Origin: an uncultured Alphaproteobacteria bacterium
GTDB lineage: Bacteria > Pseudomonadota > Alphaproteobacteria > Caulobacterales > Parvularculaceae
Assembly: GCA_937895955.1 (NCBI GenBank)
Contig: CALAZI010000168.1
Coordinates: 1-36,678, forward strand
Length of the DNA stretch: 36,678 nucleotides
Direction: 5' to 3'
Shown here in pieces: positions 24,053 through 32,255 of this stretch (its first letter is position 1; each line of letters begins with the position of its first letter). The notes below the pieces were generated by a model. That model had not been told where the DNA came from. It saw only the letters and a list, made by a program, of their open reading frames with translations, and searched no databases. Made by a program: the position numbers and the translations under genes.

Positions 24053-24982
24053 ATGGCGCGTTTGCTGGAACGATCGGTTCGGTTCACCCGGCCGGACCAA
24101 TATGTCCTCAACATGCTCCTGTTCCTGATCGCGGCCGCCGCGGTCGTCTATTATATGTCGCCCTGGAGCCCGGACCCGTCGACGATCCTTGTCGACGCCT
24201 TTAACGCCAATCCGGCGCTCAACGGCCTTATCCTCGGCGTTCTCTCAATCGGCGTCATCTACAATCTGCGGCAGGCGGGCGTCATTTCCCCGGCGATCCG
24301 CTGGGTCGAGGCGTTCCGCGAAACCGTCGATCCGCGCCGCGCGCGCCTTCCGCGGCCTCCGCTGTTGATCAGCGCCATGGTGAAGCTTCTGCTCGATGCG
24401 GACGAACGCGGCGGGCGCCTGACGCCTGAATCGACGCGCGCCATTCTCGATTCGATCGGCACACGGATGGATGAAGGGCGCGAAATGGGCCGGTATATCG
24501 GCCATCTCCTCGTTTTCCTCGGCCTGCTCGGAACGTTCTGGGGTCTCATCGAAACCGTCAACGGCGTCGTTGAAACGATCAGCGGCCTCGGCGTCACCGG
24601 CGGCGATCCGGAAACCGCGATCACGCAATTGATCACTAATTTGAAGGCGCCGCTTTCCGGCATGGGCACCGCGTTTTCGTCATCGCTGTTCGGCCTTTCA
24701 GGATCGCTCGTCGTCGGCTTCCTCGATCTCCAATCGAGCCAGGCGCAAGGGCGCTTCTACACCGATCTTGAGGACTGGCTCTCCGGCATGACGGATACGC
24801 GCGCAAGCGCCGCCGGCAAGGCGACGATGAGCGCCGATGAAGGCGATCCGTTCTTTTCAATCGAGTCCGCTTTCGCGGCCCATACCGAAGCGCTCATCAA
24901 GGCGCAGGCGCATGAGATCGGCGAATTGAAAGACGAAATCCGCGCGCTCAACCGCTCGATCATCCGGCGCGGCAAGGAGTAG
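24053..24982 (+). CDS. MotA/TolQ/ExbB-type proton-channel protein
   Basis: A 309-residue inner-membrane protein. Four hydrophobic segments fall at about 17-36, 55-71, 150-172 and 206-226. The last two carry the family signature HLLVFLGLLGTFWGLIETV and GMGTAFSSSLFGLSGSLVVG. Cytosolic parts are a loop of about 75 residues between segments 2 and 3 and a C-terminal tail ending in a short helix (DEIRALNRSIIRR). With its partner downstream it should form an ion-driven 5:2-type motor unit. It is shorter than ZorA of Zorya defence systems and lacks ZorA's long cytosolic tail, and no flagellar genes are near. GGAGGGG 8 bases before the ATG sets the start at 24053 rather than 24017. Three bases separate it from the next gene. 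Confidence 0.88.
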   Translation: MARLLERSVRFTRPDQYVLNMLLFLIAAAAVVYYMSPWSPDPSTILVDAFNANPALNGLILGVLSIGVIYNLRQAGVISPAIRWVEAFRETVDPRRARLPRPPLLISAMVKLLLDADERGGRLTPESTRAILDSIGTRMDEGREMGRYIGHLLVFLGLLGTFWGLIETVNGVVETISGLGVTGGDPETAITQLITNLKAPLSGMGTAFSSSLFGLSGSLVVGFLDLQSSQAQGRFYTDLEDWLSGMTDTRASAAGKATMSADEGDPFFSIESAFAAHTEALIKAQAHEIGELKDEIRALNRSIIRRGKE

Positions 24983-24985
24983 GCG

Positions 24986-26014
24986 ATGTCGCGTCGCCGC
25001 CGATCGTCCGAGGCCAATATCTGGCCGGGTTTTGTCGACGGCCTGTCGACGCTCCTGCTCGTCCTGATGTTCGTCCTGTCGATTTTCGTCGTCGCGCAGT
25101 TTTACCTCGGCACGAAGCTGACATCGGTCAAGGACGAACTCGCGACGAAGGATTCGGAACTTGCGCGCCTCACCGCGCGGATCAACGAACTCGCTGAGCA
25201 ATTAGGACTGGCGCAAGCCGAAAAGGATCGCCTCGCGGCGCAGATCCTCGCGCTTGAAACGACGATCGCCGATAAGGACGAACAGCTCGCCGCCGCCGCG
25301 ACGGCGCTCGCCGCGAGCCAGGCCGCCGTCGCCGCCTCCGCTGAAGAGCTGGAAGCGGAAAAGGCGCTGACCGAGGATCAGAAATCGCAGATCGCCACCT
25401 TGAACGCGCAGCTCGCCGCGCTGCGCCGTCAGCTTGCAAGCCTTCAGGAAGCGCTTGACGCCGCCGAAGCGAAGGACAAGGAACAGCAGGCGCAGATTGA
25501 AAACCTGTCGCAAAGGCTGAACGCGGCGCTCGCGCGAAAAGTGCAGGAATTGCAGGAAGTGCGCTCGCGCTTCTTTGAAGCGCTGCGCGCCGCGCTCGGC
25601 GATCGCACCGACATCAAGGTCGTCGGCGACCGCTTCGTTTTTGAAAGCGACATTCTTTTCGGGTCTTGCTCGGCGACGATCGGCGAGGCGGGCAAGCTTG
25701 AGCTTAACAAGCTCGCGAACGTTCTGCTCGAGATCAAAGACGACATCCCGGCGGACGTTCCCTGGGTGTTGCGCGTCGACGGCCATGCCGACGCGGCGCC
25801 GCTGGGACCGTCCTGCGCGGCGGTTTACAAATCCAATCTTGAGCTTTCGGCGCAGCGGGCGATCTCCGTCGTCGATTATCTCAAATCGCGCGGCGTGCCG
25901 GCGAAACGATTGATGGCGACGGGATCAGGTTCGGAATGGCCGCTGGTCGCCGGCTATTCGGCGGCGTCGCTGGCGCAAAACAGGCGCATCGAATTCAAGC
26001 TTGATGCGCGCTGA
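24986..26014 (+). CDS. MotB/OmpA-like protein with long periplasmic coiled coil
   Basis: 342 residues. A short basic cytosolic start (SRRRRSS) is followed by one transmembrane helix (about 18-42) with Asp18 in FVDGLSTLLLVLMF, placed like the proton-carrying Asp of MotB/ExbD. Then comes an uninterrupted heptad-rich coiled coil (about 45-200, E/A/Q/L-rich), followed by an OmpA-type peptidoglycan-binding domain (about 225-342) with RVDGHADAAPLGPSC, ELSAQRAISVVDYL, GSGSEWPL and NRRIEFKLD. Two Cys residues (FGSCSAT and GPSCAAV) may pair. The coiled coil could be over 20 nm long if fully extended, unlike flagellar MotB where the linker is short. It probably couples the channel to the cell wall at a distance or reaches a partner. 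Confidence 0.88.
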   Translation: MSRRRRSSEANIWPGFVDGLSTLLLVLMFVLSIFVVAQFYLGTKLTSVKDELATKDSELARLTARINELAEQLGLAQAEKDRLAAQILALETTIADKDEQLAAAATALAASQAAVAASAEELEAEKALTEDQKSQIATLNAQLAALRRQLASLQEALDAAEAKDKEQQAQIENLSQRLNAALARKVQELQEVRSRFFEALRAALGDRTDIKVVGDRFVFESDILFGSCSATIGEAGKLELNKLANVLLEIKDDIPADVPWVLRVDGHADAAPLGPSCAAVYKSNLELSAQRAISVVDYLKSRGVPAKRLMATGSGSEWPLVAGYSAASLAQNRRIEFKLDAR

Positions 26015-26113
26015 CGCCGCAACCGCAACGGGCGCGCGATGGACGCGGGCGCTTTGCGTGCGCTAGACTGAAGCCGCCGTATTGGGGCGCGGCGCGGGAG
26101 AGTGGGGTACGAG

Positions 26114-26866
26114 ATGAAAAAGCTCGCTATTGCGGCGGCGCTTATCGCGTCAGCGACCGGCGCCGCATCCTTTGTCGCTAACGCGCAGACTAATGATCCG
26201 GAAGCCGGCGCGCGCCTGCAGGCGACGCTTGAAGAGCGCGCGCTGACGCGGCCGCGCCTCGCGCCGCCGCGGATCGGCCAGCCGGCGCAGCGGATCGAGG
26301 AAAGCCGGATCAACTGGACGGAAATGCGCACGGCGCTCGCCATATCCGCGCGGCGCGATTCCAGCGGCAATCAGACGACGGCGGCCGTCATTCAACGCCC
26401 GCCCGGATTGCGCGCATCGCCCGCCGAACGTTTCAAGACCGTGACCTTGCGCGAAGTCAACATTACGCGCCTTCCGGTTCTTGCGCCTGAAGGCGGGCGC
26501 ATCTCCCAAACGCTGAAGGTTTACAGCCTCGGCTCATCCTATTCGGCGACGGCGGAAGTTGAAGACGGCGTCGCCATGCGGATGTCTGGAGCGCGCAAGA
26601 AAATCGTCGTCGGCGATCTTAGATCGGCGCGCACGCGCATAGCGGCGATGCGCAAGGAAAGCAGGACGCTCGGCAGCGTCGATGCGCCCTATCTCATCAC
26701 GCGCAGCGAATCCTCGACCGATCTCACTTTCGCCAAGTTCGGCGCCGGCTACGTCCTTTCGATCATGTGCGACGATCCCGCCGACAAACGTTGCGCGGAA
26801 GACGATTACATCACGAAGCTCGCCTCGAACCTCCTTCTCCTCAATCCGGACGCGGAGGGCGAATGA
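26114..26866 (+). CDS. Secreted protein of unknown function in the channel/M23 operon
   Basis: 250 residues with a clear signal peptide (MKKLAIAAALIASATGAAS, cleavage after ANA). The mature N-terminal part is basic and Pro/Arg-rich, holding RPRLAPPRIGQPAQ and a region of type SARRDSSGNQTTAAV. The C-terminal half (about 110-245) looks like a compact alpha/beta domain with VYSLGSSYSATAEVEDGVAMR, YLITRSESSTDLTFAKFGAG and a Cys pair (IMCDDPADKRCAED). I do not recognise it. The stop overlaps the start of the M23 gene (ATGA), so the two are translationally coupled, which argues that they act together. GTGGGG six bases before ATG 26114 decides against the in-frame GTG at 26102. Confidence 0.75.
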   Translation: MKKLAIAAALIASATGAASFVANAQTNDPEAGARLQATLEERALTRPRLAPPRIGQPAQRIEESRINWTEMRTALAISARRDSSGNQTTAAVIQRPPGLRASPAERFKTVTLREVNITRLPVLAPEGGRISQTLKVYSLGSSYSATAEVEDGVAMRMSGARKKIVVGDLRSARTRIAAMRKESRTLGSVDAPYLITRSESSTDLTFAKFGAGYVLSIMCDDPADKRCAEDDYITKLASNLLLLNPDAEGE

Positions 26867-27759
26867 TGACGCACGATCGCCATTCCCAAAGAGGCAACGC
26901 GGCCGGCTGGCTGCTGATCATTATTTTGATCATCGCGATTATCGCCGGCTATCTCTGGCGCCAGAATGGCGGGTCATTGCCCCTGCCGGGCGATGACGCC
27001 CCGCCGGCGGATGAGGCGCCCGCAGACGATTTCCCTGACGACGAGCCGCCGGCGGAGGATGAGCCGCCCCCCGCCGACGAGCCTGACGTGCTGACTGATG
27101 TTGACGGAAAGGTGTTTTCCTATCTCCCCGTCGGCGATCTCCTGCCGAGTTCGGGTCCGGGTTTTGTCGATGAAACGGTTTACCGCGAGACCCTTCTTTT
27201 CCCGACCGAAGATCCCGTTTTCCTCAACAGCCAGGTCTACCGCTTCGGCGGCGGCATGGGCTCCGTCAACGGCATGGAGGGAAGCCAGTGCGACGCGCGC
27301 AATTACGACTATCCCTGGCAGGACACGTTCTGTGAAAAGCGCGACCGCAATCAGCCGCTATGCCCCGGCGGCGGGCATGAAGGCCTCGATATCCGCCCGC
27401 AAACCTGCGTGAAGAACGCACACTGGGCGGTCGCTGTCGAGGACGGCCGCGTCATCGACATTCGCCGACACTGGGTGACCATTCAGACGGCGGACGGCAC
27501 GATCTACAATTATCTTCATCTCAATATGGGCGAGCTTTCCGTCAGCGAGGGTCAGCAGGTTTTGAAGGGCGATCGCATCGGAAAAATTTCGAACGACTTT
27601 TTCAAGTCGGACGGCACATCCGTGCCGACGACGACGCACCTGCATTTCGAGATGTATGAAAACTATGTCGAGACGCCGGACGCTGAGCCGCTGTTCACCA
27701 AGGTCAATCCTTATATGACGCTCGTCGCGGCGTATGACCGGAAACTGCGCGAGGAGTGA
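26863..27759 (+). CDS. Membrane-anchored M23 family (LytM-like) peptidase
   Basis: 298 residues. An N-terminal transmembrane helix (about 14-31) is followed by an acidic Pro/Asp/Glu linker (41-80), then a periplasmic region and an M23 metallopeptidase domain. The zinc site is complete: His172 and Asp176 in GGHEGLDIRP and His261 in HLHFEMY, with His219 in NYLHLN and His259 as active-site residues. It should therefore be an active peptidoglycan cross-link endopeptidase, unlike degenerate LytM activators such as EnvC. Four Cys residues (143, 157, 168, 182) bracket the first zinc ligands and could form disulfides that shape or gate the active site. The start overlaps the previous stop. The acidic linker sets the domain about 50 residues from the membrane. 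Confidence 0.88.
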   Translation: MMTHDRHSQRGNAAGWLLIIILIIAIIAGYLWRQNGGSLPLPGDDAPPADEAPADDFPDDEPPAEDEPPPADEPDVLTDVDGKVFSYLPVGDLLPSSGPGFVDETVYRETLLFPTEDPVFLNSQVYRFGGGMGSVNGMEGSQCDARNYDYPWQDTFCEKRDRNQPLCPGGGHEGLDIRPQTCVKNAHWAVAVEDGRVIDIRRHWVTIQTADGTIYNYLHLNMGELSVSEGQQVLKGDRIGKISNDFFKSDGTSVPTTTHLHFEMYENYVETPDAEPLFTKVNPYMTLVAAYDRKLREE

Positions 27760-27771
27760 GTGGAGAAAGAC

Positions 27772-28920
27772 ATGGCGGCGCGCCCTCAGCCGATAAGCGT
27801 TGACGAGCGCCGCCAGCGCCTTCATGCGCTCCGCGTCAGGATGGACAAGGCGGGCGTCGCCGGCGTGCTTCTCGGTTCCACATCGAGCCTTCGCTATTTC
27901 ACCGGCGTCGTCTGGCATCCGTCGGAACGCTTTCTCGGCGCGCTTATCACGGCCGACCGCGTCGATTATATCGGGCCCGGCTTTGAGCGAACGAAGGTTG
28001 AAAGCCTCATCTCCGTCCCCGGCGAGCTTTTCACCTGGGAAGAGGAAGAAAACCCCTATCGACTGATCGCGGATCGCGCCGGCGGCGCGACGATCGCGCT
28101 CGACGGCGATCTGCCGCTGTTCATGTACCGCGCGCTGCGGCGCGAAATCGCCGATGACAAGCTCGCCGACGCCGTTCCGCTGACTGCGCCGCTGCGCGCG
28201 CGCAAGTCGCCGGCGGAAATCGCGCTTCTGAAATACGCCAAGGCGATCACCCTTGAAACGCAGCGCCGCGCGCGCGGTTTCCTGAAAGAAGGCGTCATGG
28301 CGTCAGACGTCGCCCGCTTTATCGACGAGACGCATCGCGCGCTCGGAGGAAGTTCGAGCACGTTCTGCATCGTCGCGTTCGGCGCGGACACCTCGCTGCC
28401 GCACGGGCCGGAAAAAGATCGCGCGCTGAAAGGCGGCGACGCCGTCCTCATCGACACCGGCTGCGAGGTCGAGGGATACAATTCCGACATCACGCGCAGC
28501 TATGTGTACGGCGAGCCGACGGCGCGTTATCGCGAAGCATGGGAGGCGGAAAAGGAAGCGCAGGGCGCCGCCTTTGAAGCGGCGCGGCGCGGCGCGCTTT
28601 GCGAAAGCGTCGATGCGGCGGCAAGGCGATCGCTCGAACGGCGCGGCTTCGGCCCCGGCTACGCCCTGCCCGGCCTTCCGCACCGGACCGGCCACGGCAT
28701 CGGCCTCGACATTCATGAAGCGCCCAATCTCGTCAAAGGCGACCGGACGCCGCTCGATCTCGGCATGTGCTTTTCAAACGAGCCGATGATTGTCGTTCCC
28801 GGCGCCTTCGGCGTGCGCCACGAGGATCATTTCCACATCGCAAGCGATGGGCCGCAATGGTTCACCGAGCCCGCCGCCAGCCTTGACGATCCTTTCGCCA
28901 ACGCGCCCGCATTCAGATAG
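27772..28920 (+). CDS. M24 family peptidase (Xaa-Pro aminopeptidase-like)
   Basis: A 382-residue protein with the creatinase-type N-terminal domain (about 1-130) and pita-bread peptidase domain (about 145-380). Dinuclear metal ligands are visible: two Asp in DAVLIDTGCEVEGYNSDITR, His in PHRTGHGIGLDIHEAPN, and Glu residues in CFSNEPMIVVPG and GVRHEDHFHI. It is expected to cleave N-terminal residues before proline (or related dipeptides) in the cytoplasm. An in-frame GTG at 27760 directly follows the M23 stop, but GGAG with about 7-base spacing favours ATG 27772. Only 12 bases separate it from the M23 gene, so it may be read from the same transcript. Confidence 0.88.
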   Translation: MAARPQPISVDERRQRLHALRVRMDKAGVAGVLLGSTSSLRYFTGVVWHPSERFLGALITADRVDYIGPGFERTKVESLISVPGELFTWEEEENPYRLIADRAGGATIALDGDLPLFMYRALRREIADDKLADAVPLTAPLRARKSPAEIALLKYAKAITLETQRRARGFLKEGVMASDVARFIDETHRALGGSSSTFCIVAFGADTSLPHGPEKDRALKGGDAVLIDTGCEVEGYNSDITRSYVYGEPTARYREAWEAEKEAQGAAFEAARRGALCESVDAAARRSLERRGFGPGYALPGLPHRTGHGIGLDIHEAPNLVKGDRTPLDLGMCFSNEPMIVVPGAFGVRHEDHFHIASDGPQWFTEPAASLDDPFANAPAFR

Positions 28921-28993
28921 TCTTTTGGCGCGGCCGGCTTTCATCGGCGCGCGCATCGCGGCATGCTCGCTTGCCTGAGCAGAGAGCGATCCG

Positions 28994-30154
28994 ATGTCTT
29001 CACTCAACTTGGCGCCCGCCTCGACAGACGATTATCGCCGCATCGCCGAACGGCGCCTGCCGCGCGCGCTGTTCGATTATCTCGACGGCGGCGCCGGAAC
29101 GGAAGCGACGCTTGCGGACAATACCGGCGATTTCGCGCGTCTGCGGCTGAAACAGCGCGTCCTGCGCGACGTGTCGTCTGTAGACATGTCGACCGAGCTT
29201 TTCGGCGAACGGCTCTCGATGCCGCTCGCGCTCGCCCCGATCGGCATGGGCGGCATGATGCGCCGGCGCGCGGAAACCCAGGCCGTGCGCGCCGCCGAGG
29301 CGATCGGCGTTCCCTTCTGCCTTTCAACCGTCGCGATCTGTTCGCTCGAAGAAGTCGCGGCGGCGGCGACAAAGCCTTTCTGGTTCCAGCTTTACATGCT
29401 CAAGGATCGCGGCGCCGTGCGCGAATTGCTGCAGCGCGCGAAGGCCGTCGGCGTCAAGACGCTCGTCTTCACCGTCGATCTCGCGGTTGTCGGCGCGCGC
29501 TATCGCGACATCCGCAACGGTTTGAGCGGCGGCGGCGGAGCATGGGGCAAGTTACGCAGCGGATTGATCGACTATCTGCTGCATCCCCAATGGCTTTTCG
29601 ATGTCGGGATCGGCGGCAAGCCGCATGTGTTCGGGAATTTGAGCGAATACGTGCCGGAAGCGACGACGCCGTCCGATTTCCGCGCCTGGGTCGACAGCCA
29701 GTTCGACGCCTCAGCCACCTGGAAAGACATCGAACAATTGCGCCGCGACTGGGACGGCGATCTCGTCATCAAGGGCGTTCTCACCGAAGAGGATGCGCGC
29801 GCCGCGATTGACGCCGGCGCCGACGGCGTCGTCGTTTCCAACCATGGCGGGCGCCAGCTTGACGGCGTCGCATCGGGCGTCGCCGCGCTGCCGCGCATCG
29901 CCGACGCCGTCAAATCGCGCGCGCGCGTTCTCGTCGACGGCGGCGTCAGGACGGGACAGGACATCGCGCGCGCCGTCGCTTCGGGCGCCGATGCGGCGTT
30001 GATCGGCAGGCCGTGGATTTTCGCCGTCGCCGCCGCAGGCGAGGCCGGACTTAAGCGGTACCTCGCACTGATGAAGCACGATCTCGGCGTCGCCATGGCG
30101 CTCACCGGGACGACAACCGTTTCGGAACTCGACAAGAGCGTTCTCGATGCGTGA
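28994..30154 (+). CDS. FMN-dependent alpha-hydroxy-acid dehydrogenase (LldD-like)
   Basis: A 386-residue TIM-barrel flavoenzyme of the lactate dehydrogenase/glycolate oxidase family. Landmarks are RALFDYLDGGAGTE near the start, LALAPIGMGG, the FWFQLYMLKDR strand, the flavin-contact lysine in VIKGVLTEEDA, the substrate-binding base and arginine in VVSNHGGRQLDG, and the phosphate-site strands VLVDGGVRTGQD and AALIGRPWIFA. All catalytic positions appear present. It oxidises a 2-hydroxy acid, probably L-lactate or a mandelate-like compound, and passes electrons to quinone or cytochrome; it has no signal peptide. The stop overlaps the start of the next gene by 8 bases. AGAGAG stands about 9 bases before the ATG. 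Confidence 0.9.
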   Translation: MSSLNLAPASTDDYRRIAERRLPRALFDYLDGGAGTEATLADNTGDFARLRLKQRVLRDVSSVDMSTELFGERLSMPLALAPIGMGGMMRRRAETQAVRAAEAIGVPFCLSTVAICSLEEVAAAATKPFWFQLYMLKDRGAVRELLQRAKAVGVKTLVFTVDLAVVGARYRDIRNGLSGGGGAWGKLRSGLIDYLLHPQWLFDVGIGGKPHVFGNLSEYVPEATTPSDFRAWVDSQFDASATWKDIEQLRRDWDGDLVIKGVLTEEDARAAIDAGADGVVVSNHGGRQLDGVASGVAALPRIADAVKSRARVLVDGGVRTGQDIARAVASGADAALIGRPWIFAVAAAGEAGLKRYLALMKHDLGVAMALTGTTTVSELDKSVLDA

Positions 30155-31502
30155 GATGATGCGGCGGTCAGCGCTGCTTCCTTGCGCCGTCATCGCTGTT
30201 TCCTGTTCTTCCGAACCGCCTTTCGATCTTGTCATCGAGAATGTCGCGATCGTCGATTTGGAGACCGGCGAAAGCGCGGTCAAATCAATCGGCGTAAATG
30301 ACGAACGCATCGGCGAAATATCGTCTACGGCTTTACAAGGGCGCGAAATCATAAACGGCGCCGGGCTCTGGGCGATCCCGGGTCTCTGGGATATGCATGT
30401 CCATATTTCCGATCCGTCTTTCTTCGACCTGTTCGTCAGAAACGGCGTCGTCGGCGTGCGCGACATGGGCGGCGACGCGGCGACGCCGGGCGACGGCTGC
30501 GAGTCCGTCAACATCGAAACGCTGCATGGATGGCGCAGTGAGATCGAAGCCGGGGCGAGAATAGGTCCGCGCATCGTCGCCGCCGGCCCTGTCGCGACCG
30601 GCAATCCGGGACCCGATCGACTAATGGCGACAACGCCGGAAGAGGCGCGCGCGGCGGTCGCAGAGATCGAGCGGCGCGGCGGCGATTTCGTCAAGGTCTA
30701 TGAAAATATTCCCTCGCCGGCTTTCGAGGCGCTTGCCGACGAGGCGCGCAGACGCGGTCTCGACGTCGCAGGTCACGTTTCCGAAGAAACTTTGACGATC
30801 GCCGAGGCGATCGCGGCAGGTCAGCGATCGATTGAGCATATCCGCTCGCATCTGCTTGTTTGTTTCGCAGAAGACGAGGCTGAGCTCGACGCATTCTACG
30901 ACGCGGACGCCTGGAGCGGCGATGATCGCCGCTGGGGCGCAGGACATCGCGCATATTGTCCTGAAATCTGGGAAAGCCTCCGCAACGGCGAAACCTGGCT
31001 GACGCCGACGCTCGCCGTTGAGATGACGCATTATGACGGCGAGGCCGCTGGCTTTGAAAAAGACCCGCGCCGCGCGTCGTTGCCGGAATCGATCCGGTTG
31101 GCGGTCAATGAGTTCTCGGCGCGGTTGCGCGCGCGGTCGGACAAAGAGCGCGCCGAAGCCGCCGCCTGGATGCCGGCGCAATTCGCTTTCGTCGCCAGAG
31201 CGAATAAGGAAGGAGCGCCGATGCTCGCCGGCTCGGACGCCGCCTGCGAGGGCGTCATCCCCGGTTACGGCCTGCGCGATCAACTTAGGTTGTTCGTAGA
31301 AGCCGGATTGACGCCGCGTGAAGCGCTCAGAACAGCGACTACGGAACCGGCGGCTTATTTTCGCAGCGAAGATGATCGCGGGCGCATCGCCGTCGGCTAT
31401 GACGCCGACATCGTGCTCCTTCGAAAAAATCCCATCGACGACATTCGCGCGCTCGACGAAATCGCTGTCGTCATCTTGCGCGGCGCAGTTATCGATCAGT
31501 GA
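30147..31502 (+). CDS. Exported amidohydrolase (imidazolonepropionase-like)
   Basis: 451 residues. A short signal peptide ends in VIAVSC, a likely lipoprotein box (Cys20), followed by SSEPP. The metal-dependent amidohydrolase fold is clear: WDMHVHISDP (HxH), the bridging Lys in FVKVYENIP, His in DVAGHVSEE, His in QRSIEHIRSH, Asp in MLAGSDAACEG, and the C-terminal strand GRIAVGYDADIVLL. This family includes prolidase-like and carboxypeptidase-like amide hydrolases acting in the periplasm. Substrate unknown. The M24 peptidase upstream might act on related peptides. The start overlaps the dehydrogenase stop. Two Cys residues (LLVCFAED, HRAYCPEIW) lie in the barrel. Confidence 0.85.
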   Translation: MREMMRRSALLPCAVIAVSCSSEPPFDLVIENVAIVDLETGESAVKSIGVNDERIGEISSTALQGREIINGAGLWAIPGLWDMHVHISDPSFFDLFVRNGVVGVRDMGGDAATPGDGCESVNIETLHGWRSEIEAGARIGPRIVAAGPVATGNPGPDRLMATTPEEARAAVAEIERRGGDFVKVYENIPSPAFEALADEARRRGLDVAGHVSEETLTIAEAIAAGQRSIEHIRSHLLVCFAEDEAELDAFYDADAWSGDDRRWGAGHRAYCPEIWESLRNGETWLTPTLAVEMTHYDGEAAGFEKDPRRASLPESIRLAVNEFSARLRARSDKERAEAAAWMPAQFAFVARANKEGAPMLAGSDAACEGVIPGYGLRDQLRLFVEAGLTPREALRTATTEPAAYFRSEDDRGRIAVGYDADIVLLRKNPIDDIRALDEIAVVILRGAVIDQ

Positions 31503-31669
31503 ACAAAAGCTGATGGGGCCGGCTGGCGTTCCATTCGCAATCCAATCGCGATGAACGCCGCCGCCGCATAAACGTCTGCGCAAGAGTATGACAGTGTATC
31601 GACGCCGAACCTACCGTGGACGAGCCCGCCCGCCAAAGGAATCGCGCCGATCGCCGCTGCGCTCCTCAT
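31496..31669 (-). CDS. Possible small membrane protein coupled to the DUF2306 gene
   Basis: A 57-codon ORF whose ATG overlaps the DUF2306 stop (ATGA). It has one hydrophobic stretch (MRSAAAIGAIPLAGGLVHG) and another moderately hydrophobic one (YAAAAFIAIGLRME). No Shine-Dalgarno is clear, which fits termination-reinitiation coupling. Its end overlaps the convergent amidohydrolase by 7 bases. Composition alone cannot prove it is a real gene. Confidence 0.4.
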   Translation of the reverse strand: MRSAAAIGAIPLAGGLVHGRFGVDTLSYSCADVYAAAAFIAIGLRMERQPAPSAFVH

Positions 31670-32085
31670 TCGCCGAATGCGATCTGATGCATGATGCGTC
31701 CCGGCAGAAAGGCGAGGGCGCCGGCGATCAGGAGCCCGCCGATAAACAGTCCGATGAACGGCCTTGAGTGAAGCCGCATGGCGGGGCCGCCGCGCATCAA
31801 CAGCCATCCGCCCGCGACAAGAGAATAGGCCGTCATCAACGTGAAAATATGGATCGCCGAAAACCGCTTCCAGAACGGATCGCCGGGTTCGACCGGGTGC
31901 TGGATGAAGGCGGAACTGATCCCGACCGCCGCCATCACGACAATCCAGACGAAGCCGAGTGTTTTATGCGGAAGCGTTCCTTTGGGGGCGACGATCTGAA
32001 TGGTCCCGAGGATCAAGCCGGCCATGGCGCCGAAAGCATGGATCTGGACGACGAGCGGCGCGGCGAGGAGCGGTTCAAGCGACAT
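31666..32085 (-). CDS. DUF2306 family membrane protein
   Basis: A 139-residue protein with four hydrophobic segments (about 10-30, 45-62, 76-97, 106-128). The first two segments carry His residues in a pattern typical of this family: VVQIHAFGAMAGLILG and PKGTLPHKTLGFVWIVVM, with further His in SAIHIFTLMTAY. These positions suggest a haem- or quinone-associated membrane protein, but the family function is not known. A DNA palindrome ACTTTA-N5-TAAAGT lies 74 bases before its start. Its stop overlaps the small ORF below. Confidence 0.78.
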   Translation of the reverse strand: MSLEPLLAAPLVVQIHAFGAMAGLILGTIQIVAPKGTLPHKTLGFVWIVVMAAVGISSAFIQHPVEPGDPFWKRFSAIHIFTLMTAYSLVAGGWLLMRGGPAMRLHSRPFIGLFIGGLLIAGALAFLPGRIMHQIAFGE

Positions 32086-32158
32086 TGAAAGCCTCCGACA
32101 GGATCGGCGGGGCCGGAAAGCGGCCGACCAGGCGCGCCGTCACCCCCGCGCCCATCTT

Positions 32159-32175
32159 ACTTTATTTTTTAAAGT
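32159..32175. promoter_or_regulatory. AT-rich palindrome upstream of the DUF2306 gene
   Basis: ACTTTA (32159-32164), five T and TAAAGT (32170-32175) form a perfect 6-bp inverted repeat in an AT-rich patch. It lies 74 bases before the DUF2306 start and could be an operator or part of a promoter. It stands out against the GC-rich background; no regulator is known. Confidence 0.35.
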
Positions 32176-32255
32176 AGTTTGCCGGTAGGAATAACGCAAG
32201 CCGCCTTCTATGGATTGAGGGCGCGGCGCGACGAAGGGCGGCCCGCCAAAACGCA

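Noticed and set aside
24053..26014. Zorya-type defence system (ZorAB)
   Set aside because: The channel protein lacks the long cytosolic tail of ZorA and no ZorC/D/E-like nuclease or helicase is present.
24053..26014. Flagellar stator motAB
   Set aside because: No flagellar genes nearby, and the coiled-coil linker is far longer than in MotB.
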